A stretch of DNA of 64,000 nucleotides from Acidovorax sp. SUPP3334 (GTDB lineage Bacteria > Pseudomonadota > Gammaproteobacteria > Burkholderiales > Burkholderiaceae_C), in contig NZ_BQXQ01000016.1 of assembly GCF_030159055.1 (NCBI RefSeq), positions 48,251 to 112,250 on the forward strand. Direction: 5' to 3'. The notes under the pieces are model-generated. The model made no database searches. It was not told where the DNA came from and was given only the letters and a program-made list of their open reading frames with translations. The position numbers were made by a program, and so were the translations under genes. Below, in pieces: positions 52,908 to 63,041 of this stretch. How positions within the stretch are numbered: the first letter of the stretch is position 1; the number at the start of each line of letters is the position of its first letter.

Positions 52908-53698
52908 CCTTGCTGCAAGTGCGCGACCTGCGCAAATCCTATGGCGGCGTGCAGGCCGTGGACGGCATCGGCTTCGATCTGGCGGAAGGCGAGCTGCTGG
53001 CCCTCATCGGCCCCAACGGCGCGGGCAAGTCCACCACCTTCGACATGGTGGGCGGGCAGACGCCGGCTTCGGCCGGCTCCGTGCGGCTGCAGGGGCGCGA
53101 GCTGGTGGGCATGAAGCCGCGGGCCATCTGGCGCCTGGGCGTGGGCCGCACGTTCCAGATCGCGGCCACCTTCGCATCGCTCACCGTGATCGAGAACGTG
53201 CAGATGGCGCTGCTGTCGCACCACCGCCGCACGTTCGCGCTGTGGCGGCCCGCGGCGCCGCAGTACCGGGGCGAGGCGCTCGCGCTGCTGGCGCAGGTCG
53301 GCATGGACGCGCAGGCCGGCCGCGCGTGCAGCGAACTGGCCTATGGCGACATCAAGCGCGTGGAATTGGCCATGGCGCTCGCCCACGGCCCCCGGCTGCT
53401 GCTGATGGACGAGCCCACCGCCGGCATGGCGCCGACGGAGCGCAACGACCTCATGGCGCTGACCAAGCGCCTCGTCGTGGAGCGGCGCATGGCGGTGCTG
53501 TTCACCGAGCACAGCATGGACGTCGTCTTCGCCCATGCCGACCGCGTGATCGTGCTGGCCCGGGGGCGCCTCATCGCCGAAGGCACCGGGCAGGCCATCC
53601 GCAACCATCCCGAGGTGCAGGCGGTGTACCTCGGCGCCGGCACCACCTTCGGCCAAGGCCGAGCCGGCGGCGGCGTAGCGCAGGCGGGTGCGGCATGA
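52904..53698 (+). CDS. ABC transporter ATP-binding protein (LivG-like)
   Basis: A 264-aa ATPase. Walker A is GPNGAGKST, the Q-loop region includes GVGRTFQI, the signature is degenerate (ELAYGDIKR in place of LSGGQ, as is common in LivG-like proteins), and Walker B is LLLMDEP with TAGMAP. The C-terminal Gly/Ala-rich tail follows HPEVQAVYLGA, typical for the family. Overlaps the fused permease (ATGA) and the next ATPase (ATGA), so the operon is translated as a chain. Confidence 0.93.
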   Translation: MTLLQVRDLRKSYGGVQAVDGIGFDLAEGELLALIGPNGAGKSTTFDMVGGQTPASAGSVRLQGRELVGMKPRAIWRLGVGRTFQIAATFASLTVIENVQMALLSHHRRTFALWRPAAPQYRGEALALLAQVGMDAQAGRACSELAYGDIKRVELAMALAHGPRLLLMDEPTAGMAPTERNDLMALTKRLVVERRMAVLFTEHSMDVVFAHADRVIVLARGRLIAEGTGQAIRNHPEVQAVYLGAGTTFGQGRAGGGVAQAGAA

Positions 53699-54444
53699 CG
53701 GGGGCTGCACCCGATGGGGCCGCGCCGCTGCTGGAGGTGTCCGGCCTGAACGCCTGGTACGGCGCGGCGCACATCCTGTTCGACGTGTCGCTGCAGGTGC
53801 GCCGGGGCGAGGTCGTGGCGCTGATGGGCCGCAACGGCGCGGGCAAGTCCACCACTTTCAAGGCCATCATGGGCCTGCTGGCCAAGCGCCAGGGACGGGT
53901 GGATTTCATGGGCCATTCCATCGCCGGGCTGCAGCCCTTCGAGATCGCGCGGCGCGGGCTGGGCTTCGTGCCCGAGGACCGGCGCGTGTTCGCCGACCTC
54001 ACCGTCACCGAGAACCTGGAGGTCGGCCGCCAGCCCCCGCGCCGCTGGTCCGACGCAAGCGAGGCACCGTCCTGGACGCCGGCCGCGCTGTACACGCTGT
54101 TTCCCAACCTCGGCGCCATGCAGGACCGGCCCGGCGGGCAGATGAGCGGCGGCGAGCAGCAGATGCTCACCGTGGCGCGCACGCTCATGGGCAACCCGTA
54201 CCTGGTGCTGCTGGACGAGCCGTCCGAGGGCGTGGCGCCCGTGATCGTCGAGCAGATGGCGCAGACGATCCTGCAGCTCAAGGCCCGGGGCGCGAGCATT
54301 CTGCTGTCCGAACAGAACGTGCGCTTCGCCGAGATGGTGTGCGACCGGGCCTATGTGCTGGAAAAGGGCCAGATCCGCTGCGAAGGATCGATCGACGCGC
54401 TGTCGCGCGACGAGGCCGTGCGCCGCGCGTACCTCGCGGTGTAG
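53695..54444 (+). CDS. ABC transporter ATP-binding protein (LivF-like)
   Basis: A 249-aa ATPase. Walker A is GRNGAGKST, the LivF-type LGFVPEDRRVFADLTVTENL region is present, the signature is MSGGEQQML and Walker B is LVLLDEPSEGVAP. With LivG it forms the heterodimeric motor. The protein ends DEAVRRAYLAV as usual. A short gap of seven bases leads to the MobA-like gene, which probably shares the transcript. Confidence 0.93.
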   Translation: MTGAAPDGAAPLLEVSGLNAWYGAAHILFDVSLQVRRGEVVALMGRNGAGKSTTFKAIMGLLAKRQGRVDFMGHSIAGLQPFEIARRGLGFVPEDRRVFADLTVTENLEVGRQPPRRWSDASEAPSWTPAALYTLFPNLGAMQDRPGGQMSGGEQQMLTVARTLMGNPYLVLLDEPSEGVAPVIVEQMAQTILQLKARGASILLSEQNVRFAEMVCDRAYVLEKGQIRCEGSIDALSRDEAVRRAYLAV

Positions 54445-54451
54445 TCCGCGG

Positions 54452-55171
54452 ATGGACCCGATCCGCCACGCCGCCATGCCCGCGTCCGGGCCGGCCCACG
54501 GCGTGGTCGGCGTGCTGCTGGCCGCCGGCCACGCGCGGCGCTTCGGCAGCGACAAGCGCCGCGTGCCCTGGCCCGGCCATGGTTCGCTGATGGAGGCCGC
54601 GATCGCGCCGCTGCAGGCCGTGTGCCCCCGCGTGGTCGCCGTGCTGCCGCCGGGCGATGCCTGGGGGCTGATGCTCTGCCGGCGCCTGCAGGTGGAGGTG
54701 GAGGTGGCCTGGTCGTTCCGCCGCAGCGCGGGGCTCGCCGCCTCGCTGTCGGCCGCCCTGCCGCAGGTGCGCGGCGCGCCGGCCATCGTGGTCGCACTGG
54801 CCGACATGGGGGACGTGCGTGCCGACACGCTGCGCGCGCTCATCGCCGCCTGGCAGCGCCGGCCGGAGCACGCCGTGCTGCCGGTGTTCGGCGGCCGGCC
54901 CGGCAACCCCCGGCTGATTCCCGCACCGCTGTACCCCCGCCTGGAGCGGCTGTCGGGTGACGATGGCGTGCGCCGGGCGCTGGACTGGAAAGCCGCCCAG
55001 GCTGCCCCGTGGACGACCCGGGCGTGCTGCGCGACCTGGACACGCCCGACGGGCTGGGCTGACGGCGACGGGCCAGGGCTACCTGGCTTCCTCGGTGGCT
55101 TCGGGTCGAATCGGCCTCCAGTGCATATTCCATTAGGGGGTATTGCTATTAATTTGGTAGTGGATCGATAA
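54452..55171 (+). CDS. MobA/MocA-like nucleotidyltransferase with C-terminal frameshift
   Basis: The first 185 residues fit the CTP:molybdopterin-cytidylyltransferase (MocA/MobA-like) fold: [39 protein letters not shown] and a [18 protein letters not shown] segment. Near base 55005 the frame shifts: the other frame continues [17 protein letters not shown] and stops at 55060-55062, the normal end of this family. In the present frame 50 unrelated residues follow, running through repeat copy 8 to a stop just after it. One missing C in a GCTGCCCC run would explain it. Either a true mutation or a sequencing error. Such proteins usually serve molybdoenzyme maturation. Confidence 0.75.
   Translation: MDPIRHAAMPASGPAHGVVGVLLAAGHARRFGSDKRRVPWPGHGSLMEAAIAPLQAVCPRVVAVLPPGDAWGLMLCRRLQVEVEVAWSFRRSAGLAASLSAALPQVRGAPAIVVALADMGDVRADTLRALIAAWQRRPEHAVLPVFGGRPGNPRLIPAPLYPRLERLSGDDGVRRALDWKAAQAAPWTTRACCATWTRPTGWADGDGPGLPGFLGGFGSNRPPVHIPLGGIAINLVVDR
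55107..55162 (+). repeat. Dispersed repeat copy 8 (type I)
   Basis: CGAATCGGCCTCCAGTGCA, TTAGGGGG, GCTATTAATTTGGTAG. It overlaps the out-of-frame tail of the MobA-like reading frame. Confidence 0.85.
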
Positions 55172-55267
55172 AAGGGCGGTGCGCGCCGGGCCGCCTGCTT
55201 CGGGCACGGCAGCCCCCGGCCCATGCCCGCCACATCCCCCCGCTCGCGCAGGGGCAGCCAACTGGGT

Positions 55268-55273
55268 CAAAAT
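55268..55273 (+). promoter_or_regulatory. Candidate -10 box of proA
   Basis: CAAAAT followed by CACGGCC and then the ATG at 55281; if used, the mRNA would be almost leaderless. Confidence 0.35.
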
Positions 55274-55280
55274 CACGGCC

Positions 55281-56561
55281 ATGAACGCGCTCCATATCGC
55301 CGAATACACCCATGGCCTCGGCATCCAGGCAAAAGCGGCTTCCGCGCTGATGGCACGGGCGCCGGCAGCTATCAAAAGCAAGGCACTTCTCGCCCTGGCC
55401 CGGCTGCTGCGCGAGCAGACCGCCCCCCTTCAGGAGAGCAACGCCCGCGATCTGGAGCGTGCGCGCACCGCCGGCCTGGCCGAACCCATGGTGGACCGGC
55501 TCAAGCTCGCCCCCAAGGTGCTGGAGACCTGCGCGCTGGGCTGCGAACAGCTGGCCGCCATGGGCGACGTGATCGGCGAGATCACCGGCATGCGCCAGCA
55601 ACCCAGCGGCATTCGCGTCGGCCAGATGCGCGTGCCCATCGGCGTGTTCGGCATGATCTACGAGAGCCGCCCCAACGTGACCATCGAGGCCGCCAGCCTC
55701 AGCATCAAGAGCGGCAACGCCTGCATCCTGCGCGGCGGCTCCGAGGCGATCGACTCCAACAAGGCCCTGGCGGCCCTGGTGCAGCAGGCCCTGGCCGAGG
55801 CCGGCCTGCCCGAAGACGCGGTGCAACTGGTGCAGACCACCGATCGCGAGGCCGTGGGCCACCTGATCGCCATGCCCGAATACGTGGACGTCATCATTCC
55901 GCGCGGCGGCAAGGGGCTGATCGAGCGCATCAGCCGCGATGCCAAGGTACCCGTCATCAAGCACCTGGACGGCAACTGCCACACGTACGTGGACGACCCC
56001 TGCGACATCGCCATGGCGGTGAAGGTGGCCGACAACGCCAAGACGAACAAATACAGCCCCTGCAACGCCAGCGAAAGCCTGCTGGTGGCGCGCGGCGCCG
56101 CGGCCGACTTTCTGCCCCGGATCGGCGCGGTGTATGCCGCCAAGGGCGTGGAGATGCGCGGCTGCCCCGAATCCCTCGCCCTGCTGGCCGGCGTGCCGGG
56201 CGCGAAGCTTGTGCCTGCCACCGAGCAGGACTGGAGCGAGGAATACCTCGCCCCGATCATCAGCGTGAAGGTGGTGGACGGCCTGGACGAGGCCATCGCC
56301 CACATCAACCGCTACTCCAGCCACCACACCGATGCCATCCTCACCACCCACCACGGCCATGCCCAGCGCTTTTTGCGCGAAGTGGATTCGGCCAGCGTGA
56401 TGGTGAACGCCAGCACCCGTTTCGCCGACGGTTTCGAATACGGTCTGGGCGCCGAAATCGGCATCAGCACCGACAAGTTCCATGCCCGCGGCCCGGTGGG
56501 CATCGAGGGCCTCACCTCGCTCAAGTACGTGGTGCTGGGCGAGGGCGAAGTGCGCCACTGA
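55281..56561 (+). CDS. proA: Gamma-glutamyl phosphate reductase
   Basis: Second step of proline biosynthesis, NADPH-dependent. The 426-aa protein has the [20 protein letters not shown] segment, [11 protein letters not shown], an [13 protein letters not shown] stretch, [11 protein letters not shown] and the catalytic Cys in [15 protein letters not shown]. The ATG at 55281 gives the usual [14 protein letters not shown]; the frame is open upstream without coding signs. In related genomes it follows holA; here it is preceded by the inserted transporter block. Confidence 0.95.
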   Translation: MNALHIAEYTHGLGIQAKAASALMARAPAAIKSKALLALARLLREQTAPLQESNARDLERARTAGLAEPMVDRLKLAPKVLETCALGCEQLAAMGDVIGEITGMRQQPSGIRVGQMRVPIGVFGMIYESRPNVTIEAASLSIKSGNACILRGGSEAIDSNKALAALVQQALAEAGLPEDAVQLVQTTDREAVGHLIAMPEYVDVIIPRGGKGLIERISRDAKVPVIKHLDGNCHTYVDDPCDIAMAVKVADNAKTNKYSPCNASESLLVARGAAADFLPRIGAVYAAKGVEMRGCPESLALLAGVPGAKLVPATEQDWSEEYLAPIISVKVVDGLDEAIAHINRYSSHHTDAILTTHHGHAQRFLREVDSASVMVNASTRFADGFEYGLGAEIGISTDKFHARGPVGIEGLTSLKYVVLGEGEVRH

Positions 56562-56606
56562 TGGACTCTCGCAGGGGCCAGCGGCCCGGCGAAGCGGAAC
56601 ACTGAC

Positions 56607-58079
56607 ATGAAAATCATCATCCTCGGCGCAGGCCGCGTCGGCTGCAGCGTGGCCGACAGCCTGGTGTCCGAGCAGAACGACATCACCGTCATCGACACGG
56701 ACGCCCAGCGCCTTCGCGATCTCGAATCGCGCTTCGACCTGCGCGGCGTGGTGGGCAACGGGATCGATCCGGAAGTGCTGGCCGAAGCCGGTGCGCGCGA
56801 CACCGACCTGCTCATCGCCTGCGCAGCGCAGGACGAGACCAATCTCGTGTGCTGCAAGGTGGCCCAACTGCTCTTCAACGTGCCCACGCGGATCGCGCGG
56901 GTGCGGTCCTCCGGCTTCGACCGCGACCGCGAAGACGCGGCGCTGCTGCTGGGCAAGGACGGCTTCGCGGTGGACCGCATCATCTGCCCGGAGGAATCGC
57001 TCACCCGCTACATCGGCAAGCTGGTGGAGTACCCCGAAGCCCTGCAGGTGCGTGAATTCGCGGGCGGGCGCGCCTGCCTGGTGTCGGTGCGCGTGCGCAC
57101 CGGGGCGCCGGTGGCGGGCATGCGCATCGGTGAAATGCGCGCCAGCGCGCCGGACGTGGCCATGCGCGTCGTGGCCATCTACCGCCGCTTTCCCGAAGAG
57201 CCCGACCGATTCATCGCCTGCGACGGCACCACGCGCATCGAGTCGGGCGACGAGGTCTTCGTGCTCTCGGCGCGCGAGCACATTCCGCAGGTGCTGGCGG
57301 CGTTGCACCAGCGCGGCGGCCTGCCGGCGCCGCCGGTTCGCCGCATCATGATCGCCGGCGGGGGCCGCGTGGGCCTGCGCCTGGCGCGCCAGCTCGCGCA
57401 GCAGGGGCGTTTTCACATCAAGGTGATCGAAGGCAACCCGGACCGCTGCATCGAACTGGCGTCCACGCTGCCCTCCGAGGTGCTGGTGCTGCAGGGCGAT
57501 GCCACCGACGAAGACCTGCTGGGCGATGAAAACGTCGAAGAGGTGGACCTGTTCCTCGCGCTCACCGACGACGACGAGGACAACATCATGGCCTGCCTGC
57601 TGGCCAAGCGCATGGGCGCGAGCCGCGTGCTGGCGCTGATCAACCGGCGCTCGTACGCCGACCTGATGCACGGCACCCAGATCGACATCGCACTGTCGCC
57701 CGCGCAGGCCATGCTGGGCGAATTGCTCGCCTACGTGCGGCGCGGCGACGTGCAGGCGGTGCACAGCCTGCGCCGGGGCGTGGCCGAGGCGCTGGAGATC
57801 GTGGCGCGCGGCGACCGAAAAAGCTCGCGCGTAGTGGGCCGCAAGGTCAGCGACCTGCACCTGCCGCCCGAGGTGCACATGGGGCTGATCGTGCGCGGCC
57901 TGCCGAGCGCGGAGCCGGCGGATTCCGATGCCCCGGCCTTCGTGGCCGAGCCCGAAGTCATCATTCCGCGCAGCCACACGGTGATCGAAAGCGGCGACCA
58001 TGTGGTGTTCTTCCTGCCCCACAAGCGCCTCGTGCGCGAGGTGGAAAAGGCCTTCCGCCTGGGCGCCACGTTCTTCTGA
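56607..58079 (+). CDS. trkA: Trk potassium transporter, NAD-binding subunit TrkA
   Basis: Peripheral regulatory subunit of Trk K+ uptake. The 490-aa protein has two RCK repeats, each starting with a Rossmann GXGXXG: MKIIILGAGRVGCSVADSL and IMIAGGGRVGLRLARQL. Between and after them are TrkA_C domains. It is about 30 residues longer than usual because of an insertion near 440-455 (PSAEPADSDAPAFVAEP). TrkH follows after 88 bases. ptsN, a known TrkA modulator in E. coli, is also in the window. Confidence 0.95.
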   Translation: MKIIILGAGRVGCSVADSLVSEQNDITVIDTDAQRLRDLESRFDLRGVVGNGIDPEVLAEAGARDTDLLIACAAQDETNLVCCKVAQLLFNVPTRIARVRSSGFDRDREDAALLLGKDGFAVDRIICPEESLTRYIGKLVEYPEALQVREFAGGRACLVSVRVRTGAPVAGMRIGEMRASAPDVAMRVVAIYRRFPEEPDRFIACDGTTRIESGDEVFVLSAREHIPQVLAALHQRGGLPAPPVRRIMIAGGGRVGLRLARQLAQQGRFHIKVIEGNPDRCIELASTLPSEVLVLQGDATDEDLLGDENVEEVDLFLALTDDDEDNIMACLLAKRMGASRVLALINRRSYADLMHGTQIDIALSPAQAMLGELLAYVRRGDVQAVHSLRRGVAEALEIVARGDRKSSRVVGRKVSDLHLPPEVHMGLIVRGLPSAEPADSDAPAFVAEPEVIIPRSHTVIESGDHVVFFLPHKRLVREVEKAFRLGATFF

Positions 58080-58167
58080 GCCGTCGGCCCCCGGGTTTGC
58101 TTCATCTTTCCTTCAGCACCGCTGCATCGCTTTAACGGCGTCCTCCTCACGTTTTCACACCGACACC

Positions 58168-59634
58168 ATGGCGGACATCCTTCCCGTTCTGCGCGTGCTG
58201 GGCGCGCTGCTCTGCATGTTTTCGCTGGCCTTCGGCGTGCCGCTGGCCGCTTCGTGGTGGGCGGGCGATGGGCTGTGGCCGCAATATGCGTGGGCGCTGG
58301 GCGCCACGCTGGCGTGCGGTGCCGGGCTGTGGGCAGGCCTGCGCCACCATGCCCGCGAACTGCAGCCGCGCCACGGCATCATCCTGGTATCGCTGGTCTG
58401 GGTGGTGCTGCCGCTCTTCGCGGCCCTGCCGCTGATGCTGGCCATGCGCCAGATCGGGCAGCCGATGTCGTTCACCCACGCCTATTTCGAGGCGGTTTCG
58501 GGGCTGACCACCACGGGCGCCACGGTGCTCACCGGGCTGGATGCGCTGCCGCTGTCGATCAACGTATGGCGCACTTTCATGCAATGGCTGGGCGGCATGG
58601 GCATTCTCATTCTGGCGGTGGCCGTGCTGCCGCTGCTGGGCGTCGGTGCCAGCCAGCTCTTCAAGGCCGAGGCGGCCGGCCCGGTCAAGGACACCAAGCT
58701 CACCCCGCGCATGACCGAAACGGCCAAGGGCCTGTGGGGCGTTTACGTGCTCTTTTCCCTGGTGTGCGCCCTGGCGTACTGGCTGGGCGGCATGGCGCCG
58801 GCCGATGCCGTCATGCACATGTTCACCACGGTGAGCCTGGGCGGGCTGTCGTCGCACGACAGCAGTTTCGGGTACTTCCAGTCGCCCTTGCTCGAATCGA
58901 TCGCGGTGGTGTTCATGGTGGTGGCGAGCTGCAACTTCGCGCTGTATTTCGTCGCGCTGCGCAAGGGCCACTGGCGCAGCCTGTGGTGCGACCCCGAGAT
59001 GCGCGCCACGGTGCTCACGCTGCTGGGCGGCGGGCTTTTCGTCGCGCTGCTGCTGTGGGCCAAGGACGTGTATGCGCCGCTGGCCGCGCTGCGCCACGGG
59101 CTTTTCCACGTAGTCTCCGTGGGCACCACCACCGGGTTCGCCACCACCGATTACCTGGCCTGGCCCGTGTTCGCGCCGGTTTTCATGCTCCTGCTGTCGG
59201 GGGTGGCGACCAGTGCGGGATCGACCGGCGGTGGCATCAAGATGGTGCGCATGCTGATCTTGCTCAAGCAGGCCCGCCGCGAGATGACGCGCCTGGCCCA
59301 TTCCCGCGCCGTGCAGCCCGTGCGGCTGGGCCGCGCGGTGGTGGACAACCGCATGATCTTCTCGGTGCTGGCGTTCATGCTCGTCTACGGCGCGACGGTG
59401 ACCGTGCTCAGCATGGTGCTGCTGCTCACCGATCTGGACCTGGTCACCGCTTTCTCTGCCGTGCTGGCCAGCGTGAACTGCACGGGCCCGGGGCTGGGCC
59501 TGCTCGGACCGTCGGCCACATTTGCGGTGCTGACGGAGTTTCAACTCTGGGTCTGCACCCTGGCCATGCTGCTGGGGCGCCTGGAAATCCTGAGTTTCAT
59601 GGTGCTGCTCACCCCGGCGTTCTGGCGCCGTTGA
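58168..59634 (+). CDS. trkH: Trk potassium transporter, membrane subunit TrkH
   Basis: K+-translocating subunit, 488 aa with about ten helices and four pore-loop repeats; selectivity-filter glycines sit in the first, SGLTTTGATVLTGLDAL, in TTVSLGGLSSHDSSFG, in VSVGTTTGFATTDY and in VNCTGPGLGLLGPSA. Start: ATG at 58168 (MADILPVLRVLGALL); the frame is open into trkA upstream. Together with trkA it forms a complete system, with the second K+ importer Kup only 1.5 kb further. Confidence 0.95.
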   Translation: MADILPVLRVLGALLCMFSLAFGVPLAASWWAGDGLWPQYAWALGATLACGAGLWAGLRHHARELQPRHGIILVSLVWVVLPLFAALPLMLAMRQIGQPMSFTHAYFEAVSGLTTTGATVLTGLDALPLSINVWRTFMQWLGGMGILILAVAVLPLLGVGASQLFKAEAAGPVKDTKLTPRMTETAKGLWGVYVLFSLVCALAYWLGGMAPADAVMHMFTTVSLGGLSSHDSSFGYFQSPLLESIAVVFMVVASCNFALYFVALRKGHWRSLWCDPEMRATVLTLLGGGLFVALLLWAKDVYAPLAALRHGLFHVVSVGTTTGFATTDYLAWPVFAPVFMLLLSGVATSAGSTGGGIKMVRMLILLKQARREMTRLAHSRAVQPVRLGRAVVDNRMIFSVLAFMLVYGATVTVLSMVLLLTDLDLVTAFSAVLASVNCTGPGLGLLGPSATFAVLTEFQLWVCTLAMLLGRLEILSFMVLLTPAFWRR

Positions 59635-59698
59635 CCACCCGCCGGGTGGCGAAAGCCAGCGTCCGGGGTTGCGAAGCCGGGCCGCATCCCCATATCCC

Positions 59699-59704
59699 TA
59701 CAAT
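59699..59704 (+). promoter_or_regulatory. Candidate -10 box of gshA
   Basis: TACAAT followed by TCACCGCG, about 30 bases before the gshA start; no clear -35. Confidence 0.4.
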
Positions 59705-59735
59705 TCACCGCGTTTTTCGTCTTCCGAGGGCTTCC

Positions 59736-61031
59736 ATGGTTCCGCATCTCATCACAGCCCTGACGGGGCCGATCAACGAGCTTGAACAGCGCATTCTCGA
59801 TTCCATGCCCGCGATCGAGCGTTGGTTCCGCCTGGAATGGATGGAGCACACGCCCCCGTTCTATACCTCGGTGGACATCCGCAATGCCGGCTTCAAGCTG
59901 GCCCCGGTCGATACCAATCTCTTTCCCGGTGGCTGGAACAACCTGACCACCGACATGCTGCCGCTGGCCGTACAGGCGGCCATGGCCGCCATCGAAAAGA
60001 TCTGTCCCGAAGCCCGCAACCTGCTCATCGTGCCGGAGAACCACAGCCGCAACACGTTCTACCTGGCGAACGTGATCCAGCTGCAGCGCATCTTCAACAT
60101 GGCCGGGCTCAACGTGCGCGTGGGCTCCATCAGCCCCGAGATCAAGAAGCCGACCACGGTGACCCTGCCCAACGGCGATTCCGTCACGCTGGATCCGGTG
60201 ATCCGCACCAAGGGCCGCCTGGGGCTCAAGAACTTCGACCCCTGCACGATCTTGCTCAACAACGATCTGTCGGCCGGCCCGCCGGGCATTCTGGAAGACA
60301 TCCACGAGCAATATCTGCTGCCGCCGCTGCACGCCGGCTGGAGCGTGCGCCGCAAGAGTCGCCACTTCCAGAGCTACGAGGAAGTGTCCAAGCGCTTCGG
60401 CAAGCTGCTGGGCATCGACCCGTGGCTCATCAACCCGCTCTTCAGCCGCTGCGAAGGCGTCGACTTCAACGAAGGCACGGGCATGGAAGGGCTGCGCGCC
60501 GCCGTCGATGCGCAGTTGGGCAAGGTGCGCCGCAAGTACAAGGAATACGGCATCAACGAAAAGCCCTTCGTCATCGTGAAGGCCGACAACGGCACGTACG
60601 GCATGGGCATCATGACCGTGCGCGATGTCAAAGACCTGGATGCGCTCAACCGCAAGACCAAGAACAAGATGGCCGTCATCAAGGACGGGCAGACGGTGAG
60701 CGACGTCATCATTCAGGAAGGCGTCCTGACCCAGGAGCGCGTTCACGAGGCCGTGGCCGAGCCAGTGGTGTACATGATGGACCGCTACGTGGTCGGGGGC
60801 TTTTACCGCATGCACGCCGAGCGCGGCGTGGACGAGAACCTCAACGCCCCCGGCGCGAGCTTCGTGCCCTTGGCGTTCGAGCACAGCACGCACCTGCCCC
60901 AGCCGGGCGCCCGCCCTGGCGCCAGCGCCCCCAACCGCTTCTATATGTATGGCGTGGTGGCTCGCCTGGCGATGCTCGCGGCCAGCTACGAGCTGGAAGC
61001 CACCAATCCCGAGGCCGAGATCTACGACTGA
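59736..61031 (+). CDS. gshA: Glutamate-cysteine ligase (proteobacterial gshA, third type)
   Basis: First step of glutathione synthesis. The 431-aa protein belongs to the gshA type seen in Burkholderiales and Acidithiobacillus, distinct from the E. coli enzyme. Key segments: VDIRNAGFKLAPVDTNLFPGGWNNL, VPENHSRNTFYLANV, a CEGVDFNEGTGMEG stretch, VIVKADNGTYGMGIMTVR resembling an ATP-binding loop and MMDRYVVGGFYRMHAE. Start ATG gives MVPHLITALTGPINELEQ. It lies between trkH and kup, and gshB is the next gene but one. Confidence 0.93.
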   Translation: MVPHLITALTGPINELEQRILDSMPAIERWFRLEWMEHTPPFYTSVDIRNAGFKLAPVDTNLFPGGWNNLTTDMLPLAVQAAMAAIEKICPEARNLLIVPENHSRNTFYLANVIQLQRIFNMAGLNVRVGSISPEIKKPTTVTLPNGDSVTLDPVIRTKGRLGLKNFDPCTILLNNDLSAGPPGILEDIHEQYLLPPLHAGWSVRRKSRHFQSYEEVSKRFGKLLGIDPWLINPLFSRCEGVDFNEGTGMEGLRAAVDAQLGKVRRKYKEYGINEKPFVIVKADNGTYGMGIMTVRDVKDLDALNRKTKNKMAVIKDGQTVSDVIIQEGVLTQERVHEAVAEPVVYMMDRYVVGGFYRMHAERGVDENLNAPGASFVPLAFEHSTHLPQPGARPGASAPNRFYMYGVVARLAMLAASYELEATNPEAEIYD

Positions 61032-61154
61032 CGGGCGGACGGCCGTCTGCCTTGCCCAGTTGCTGCATTGCAACAACTGGGCGGGGGCCTCACCATCAGC
61101 GGCGAGCCGCGCCACAATAGCGGTCCCAAAATATCGGAATCTCGATGGGCCGTG

Positions 61155-63041
61155 GTGCCATCGGGCCAGTCTGTGCAAAGTTCCAAGTCCTCGCTCGCGG
61201 CGCTCACCCTGGGCGCCATCGGCGTCGTGTATGGCGATATCGGCACCAGCGTGCTGTATGCGGTCAAAGAGGTGTTCGGCTCGGGCCACGTGGCCTTCAT
61301 GCCCCAGAACGTCTACGGCATCCTGTCCATCTTCTTCTGGACGCTGACCACCATCGTCTCTCTCAAGTACGTGGTGCTGGTTCTCAGGGCCGACAACAAC
61401 GGGGAAGGGGGGCTCATCGCCATGCTGGCGCTGGCGTCCCAGGCGGTCAAGGACAAACCCCGGCTGCGCAGCGTGCTGCTGTGCATCGGCATCTTCGGCA
61501 CCTCGCTCTTCTATGGCGACGGGGTCATCACCCCCGCCATCTCGGTGCTATCGGCCGTCGAGGGGCTCGAAGTGGTGTCGCCGCACTTCGGCAAGGCCGT
61601 GATTCCGCTGACTTTGGTCGTGCTGTTTTGCCTGTTCGCCGTTCAAAAACGCGGCACGGGCGGCATCGGGCGGTATTTCGGTCCTGTCACCTTGGTGTGG
61701 TTCTTCTGCCTGGCCGCGCTGGGTATTCCGCACATCATCGGCCACCCTGAAATTCTGGGCGCCCTGAGCCCGCACCACGCGCTGCTCTTCATCTGGCATA
61801 ACCCGGGCACCAGCTTCATCGTGCTGGGCGCCGTGGTGCTGTGCGTGACCGGTGCCGAAGCGCTGTATGCCGATCTGGGGCATTTCGGCAAAAAGCCCAT
61901 CCGCCTGGCCTGGTTCAGCGTGGCGATGCCGGCGCTCACCATCAACTACTTTGGGCAAGGCGCCTTGCTGCTGGCCGAGCCTGAAGCGGTAAAGAACCCG
62001 TTTTACATGATGGCTCCCGACTGGGCGCTGATCCCGCTGGTCATCATGGCCACCATGGCAACCGTCATTGCTTCGCAAGCGCTCATTACCGGCGCTTTCA
62101 GCGTGACCAAGCAAGTCATTCAGCTCGGTTACCTCCCGCGCTTGAACATCCAGCACACCAGCGTGCGGGACACGGGCCAGATCTACATCCCGTTTGTGAA
62201 CTGGATGCTTTTCGTCGCCATCGTGCTGGCCGTGGTCATGTTCCGCTCCAGCAGCAACCTGGCGGCGGCGTACGGCATCGCCGTCACGCTGGACATGCTC
62301 ATCACCACGGTCCTGACTTTCTTCGTGATCCGTTACGGCTGGAAGTACCCGCTTGCGTTGTGCGTGGCGGCCACGGGATTTTTCTTCGTCGTGGATCTGG
62401 CTTTTTTCAGCTCCAACCTGCTCAAGCTGTTCCAGGGGGGCTGGTTCCCCCTGTTGATCGGTGGCATCGTCTTCACCCTGATGATGACGTGGAAGCGTGG
62501 GCGCGAACTGCTCAACGAAAAGCTGCGCGACGACTCTTTGGATCTGCGCGACTTTCTCACCGCGGTGTTCGTCAGCCCTCCAACCCGTGTGGACGGCACC
62601 GCTGTGTTCCTGACCGCCGAGACGGGCTCGGTGCCCAACGCGCTACTGCACAACCTCAAGCACAACAAGGTCTTGCATGAGCAGAACCTGTTCGTGACGG
62701 TGCGCAGCCATGAGGTCCCGTGGATCGGCCTCGACCGGCGGCTACAGGTCGAACCCCTCGGCGGCGATTGTTGGCAGGTAGTCGTGCATTACGGCTTCAA
62801 AAACGATCCCGATCTGCCCAGCGCTTTGGCACTCATGCGGGGGCGAGGCTGCGAACTCGAGGCGATGACCACCAGTTATTTCCTTTCGCGGGATGTTGTC
62901 ATTCCCACCATTGGTAGCGGCATGGCCCCATGGCGGGAAAAACTCTTCGCACAGATGCACCACAACGCGAGCGGCGCTGCCGGCTTCCTGAATCTGCCGG
63001 GCAATGCGGTCGTGGAGCTGGGGTCGAAAATCGAGATTTGA
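61155..63041 (+). CDS. kup: Low-affinity potassium transporter Kup
   Basis: Proton-coupled K+ importer. About 628 aa from the chosen GTG, with twelve helices. Seen: [23 protein letters not shown], the [18 protein letters not shown] segment, [22 protein letters not shown], an [14 protein letters not shown] stretch and [13 protein letters not shown] soluble C-terminal domain follows from about residue 440. No ATG fits: the frame opens at TTG 61068, and GTG codons at 61152, 61155 and 61173 are the best starts before the conserved [15 protein letters not shown]; the exact start is uncertain. The last third is less GC-rich than the first. Confidence 0.92.
   Translation: MPSGQSVQSSKSSLAALTLGAIGVVYGDIGTSVLYAVKEVFGSGHVAFMPQNVYGILSIFFWTLTTIVSLKYVVLVLRADNNGEGGLIAMLALASQAVKDKPRLRSVLLCIGIFGTSLFYGDGVITPAISVLSAVEGLEVVSPHFGKAVIPLTLVVLFCLFAVQKRGTGGIGRYFGPVTLVWFFCLAALGIPHIIGHPEILGALSPHHALLFIWHNPGTSFIVLGAVVLCVTGAEALYADLGHFGKKPIRLAWFSVAMPALTINYFGQGALLLAEPEAVKNPFYMMAPDWALIPLVIMATMATVIASQALITGAFSVTKQVIQLGYLPRLNIQHTSVRDTGQIYIPFVNWMLFVAIVLAVVMFRSSSNLAAAYGIAVTLDMLITTVLTFFVIRYGWKYPLALCVAATGFFFVVDLAFFSSNLLKLFQGGWFPLLIGGIVFTLMMTWKRGRELLNEKLRDDSLDLRDFLTAVFVSPPTRVDGTAVFLTAETGSVPNALLHNLKHNKVLHEQNLFVTVRSHEVPWIGLDRRLQVEPLGGDCWQVVVHYGFKNDPDLPSALALMRGRGCELEAMTTSYFLSRDVVIPTIGSGMAPWREKLFAQMHHNASGAAGFLNLPGNAVVELGSKIEI

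Noticed and set aside
55368..55379. GCTATCAAAAGC in proA as a tenth repeat copy
   Set aside because: Only half a hairpin and no CTAGGG block; the protein segment aligns normally with ProA.
55149..58022. 957-codon minus-strand frame
   Set aside because: Antisense to proA and trkA, His/Gly/Ala-rich translation, no start signal; a GC-bias artefact.
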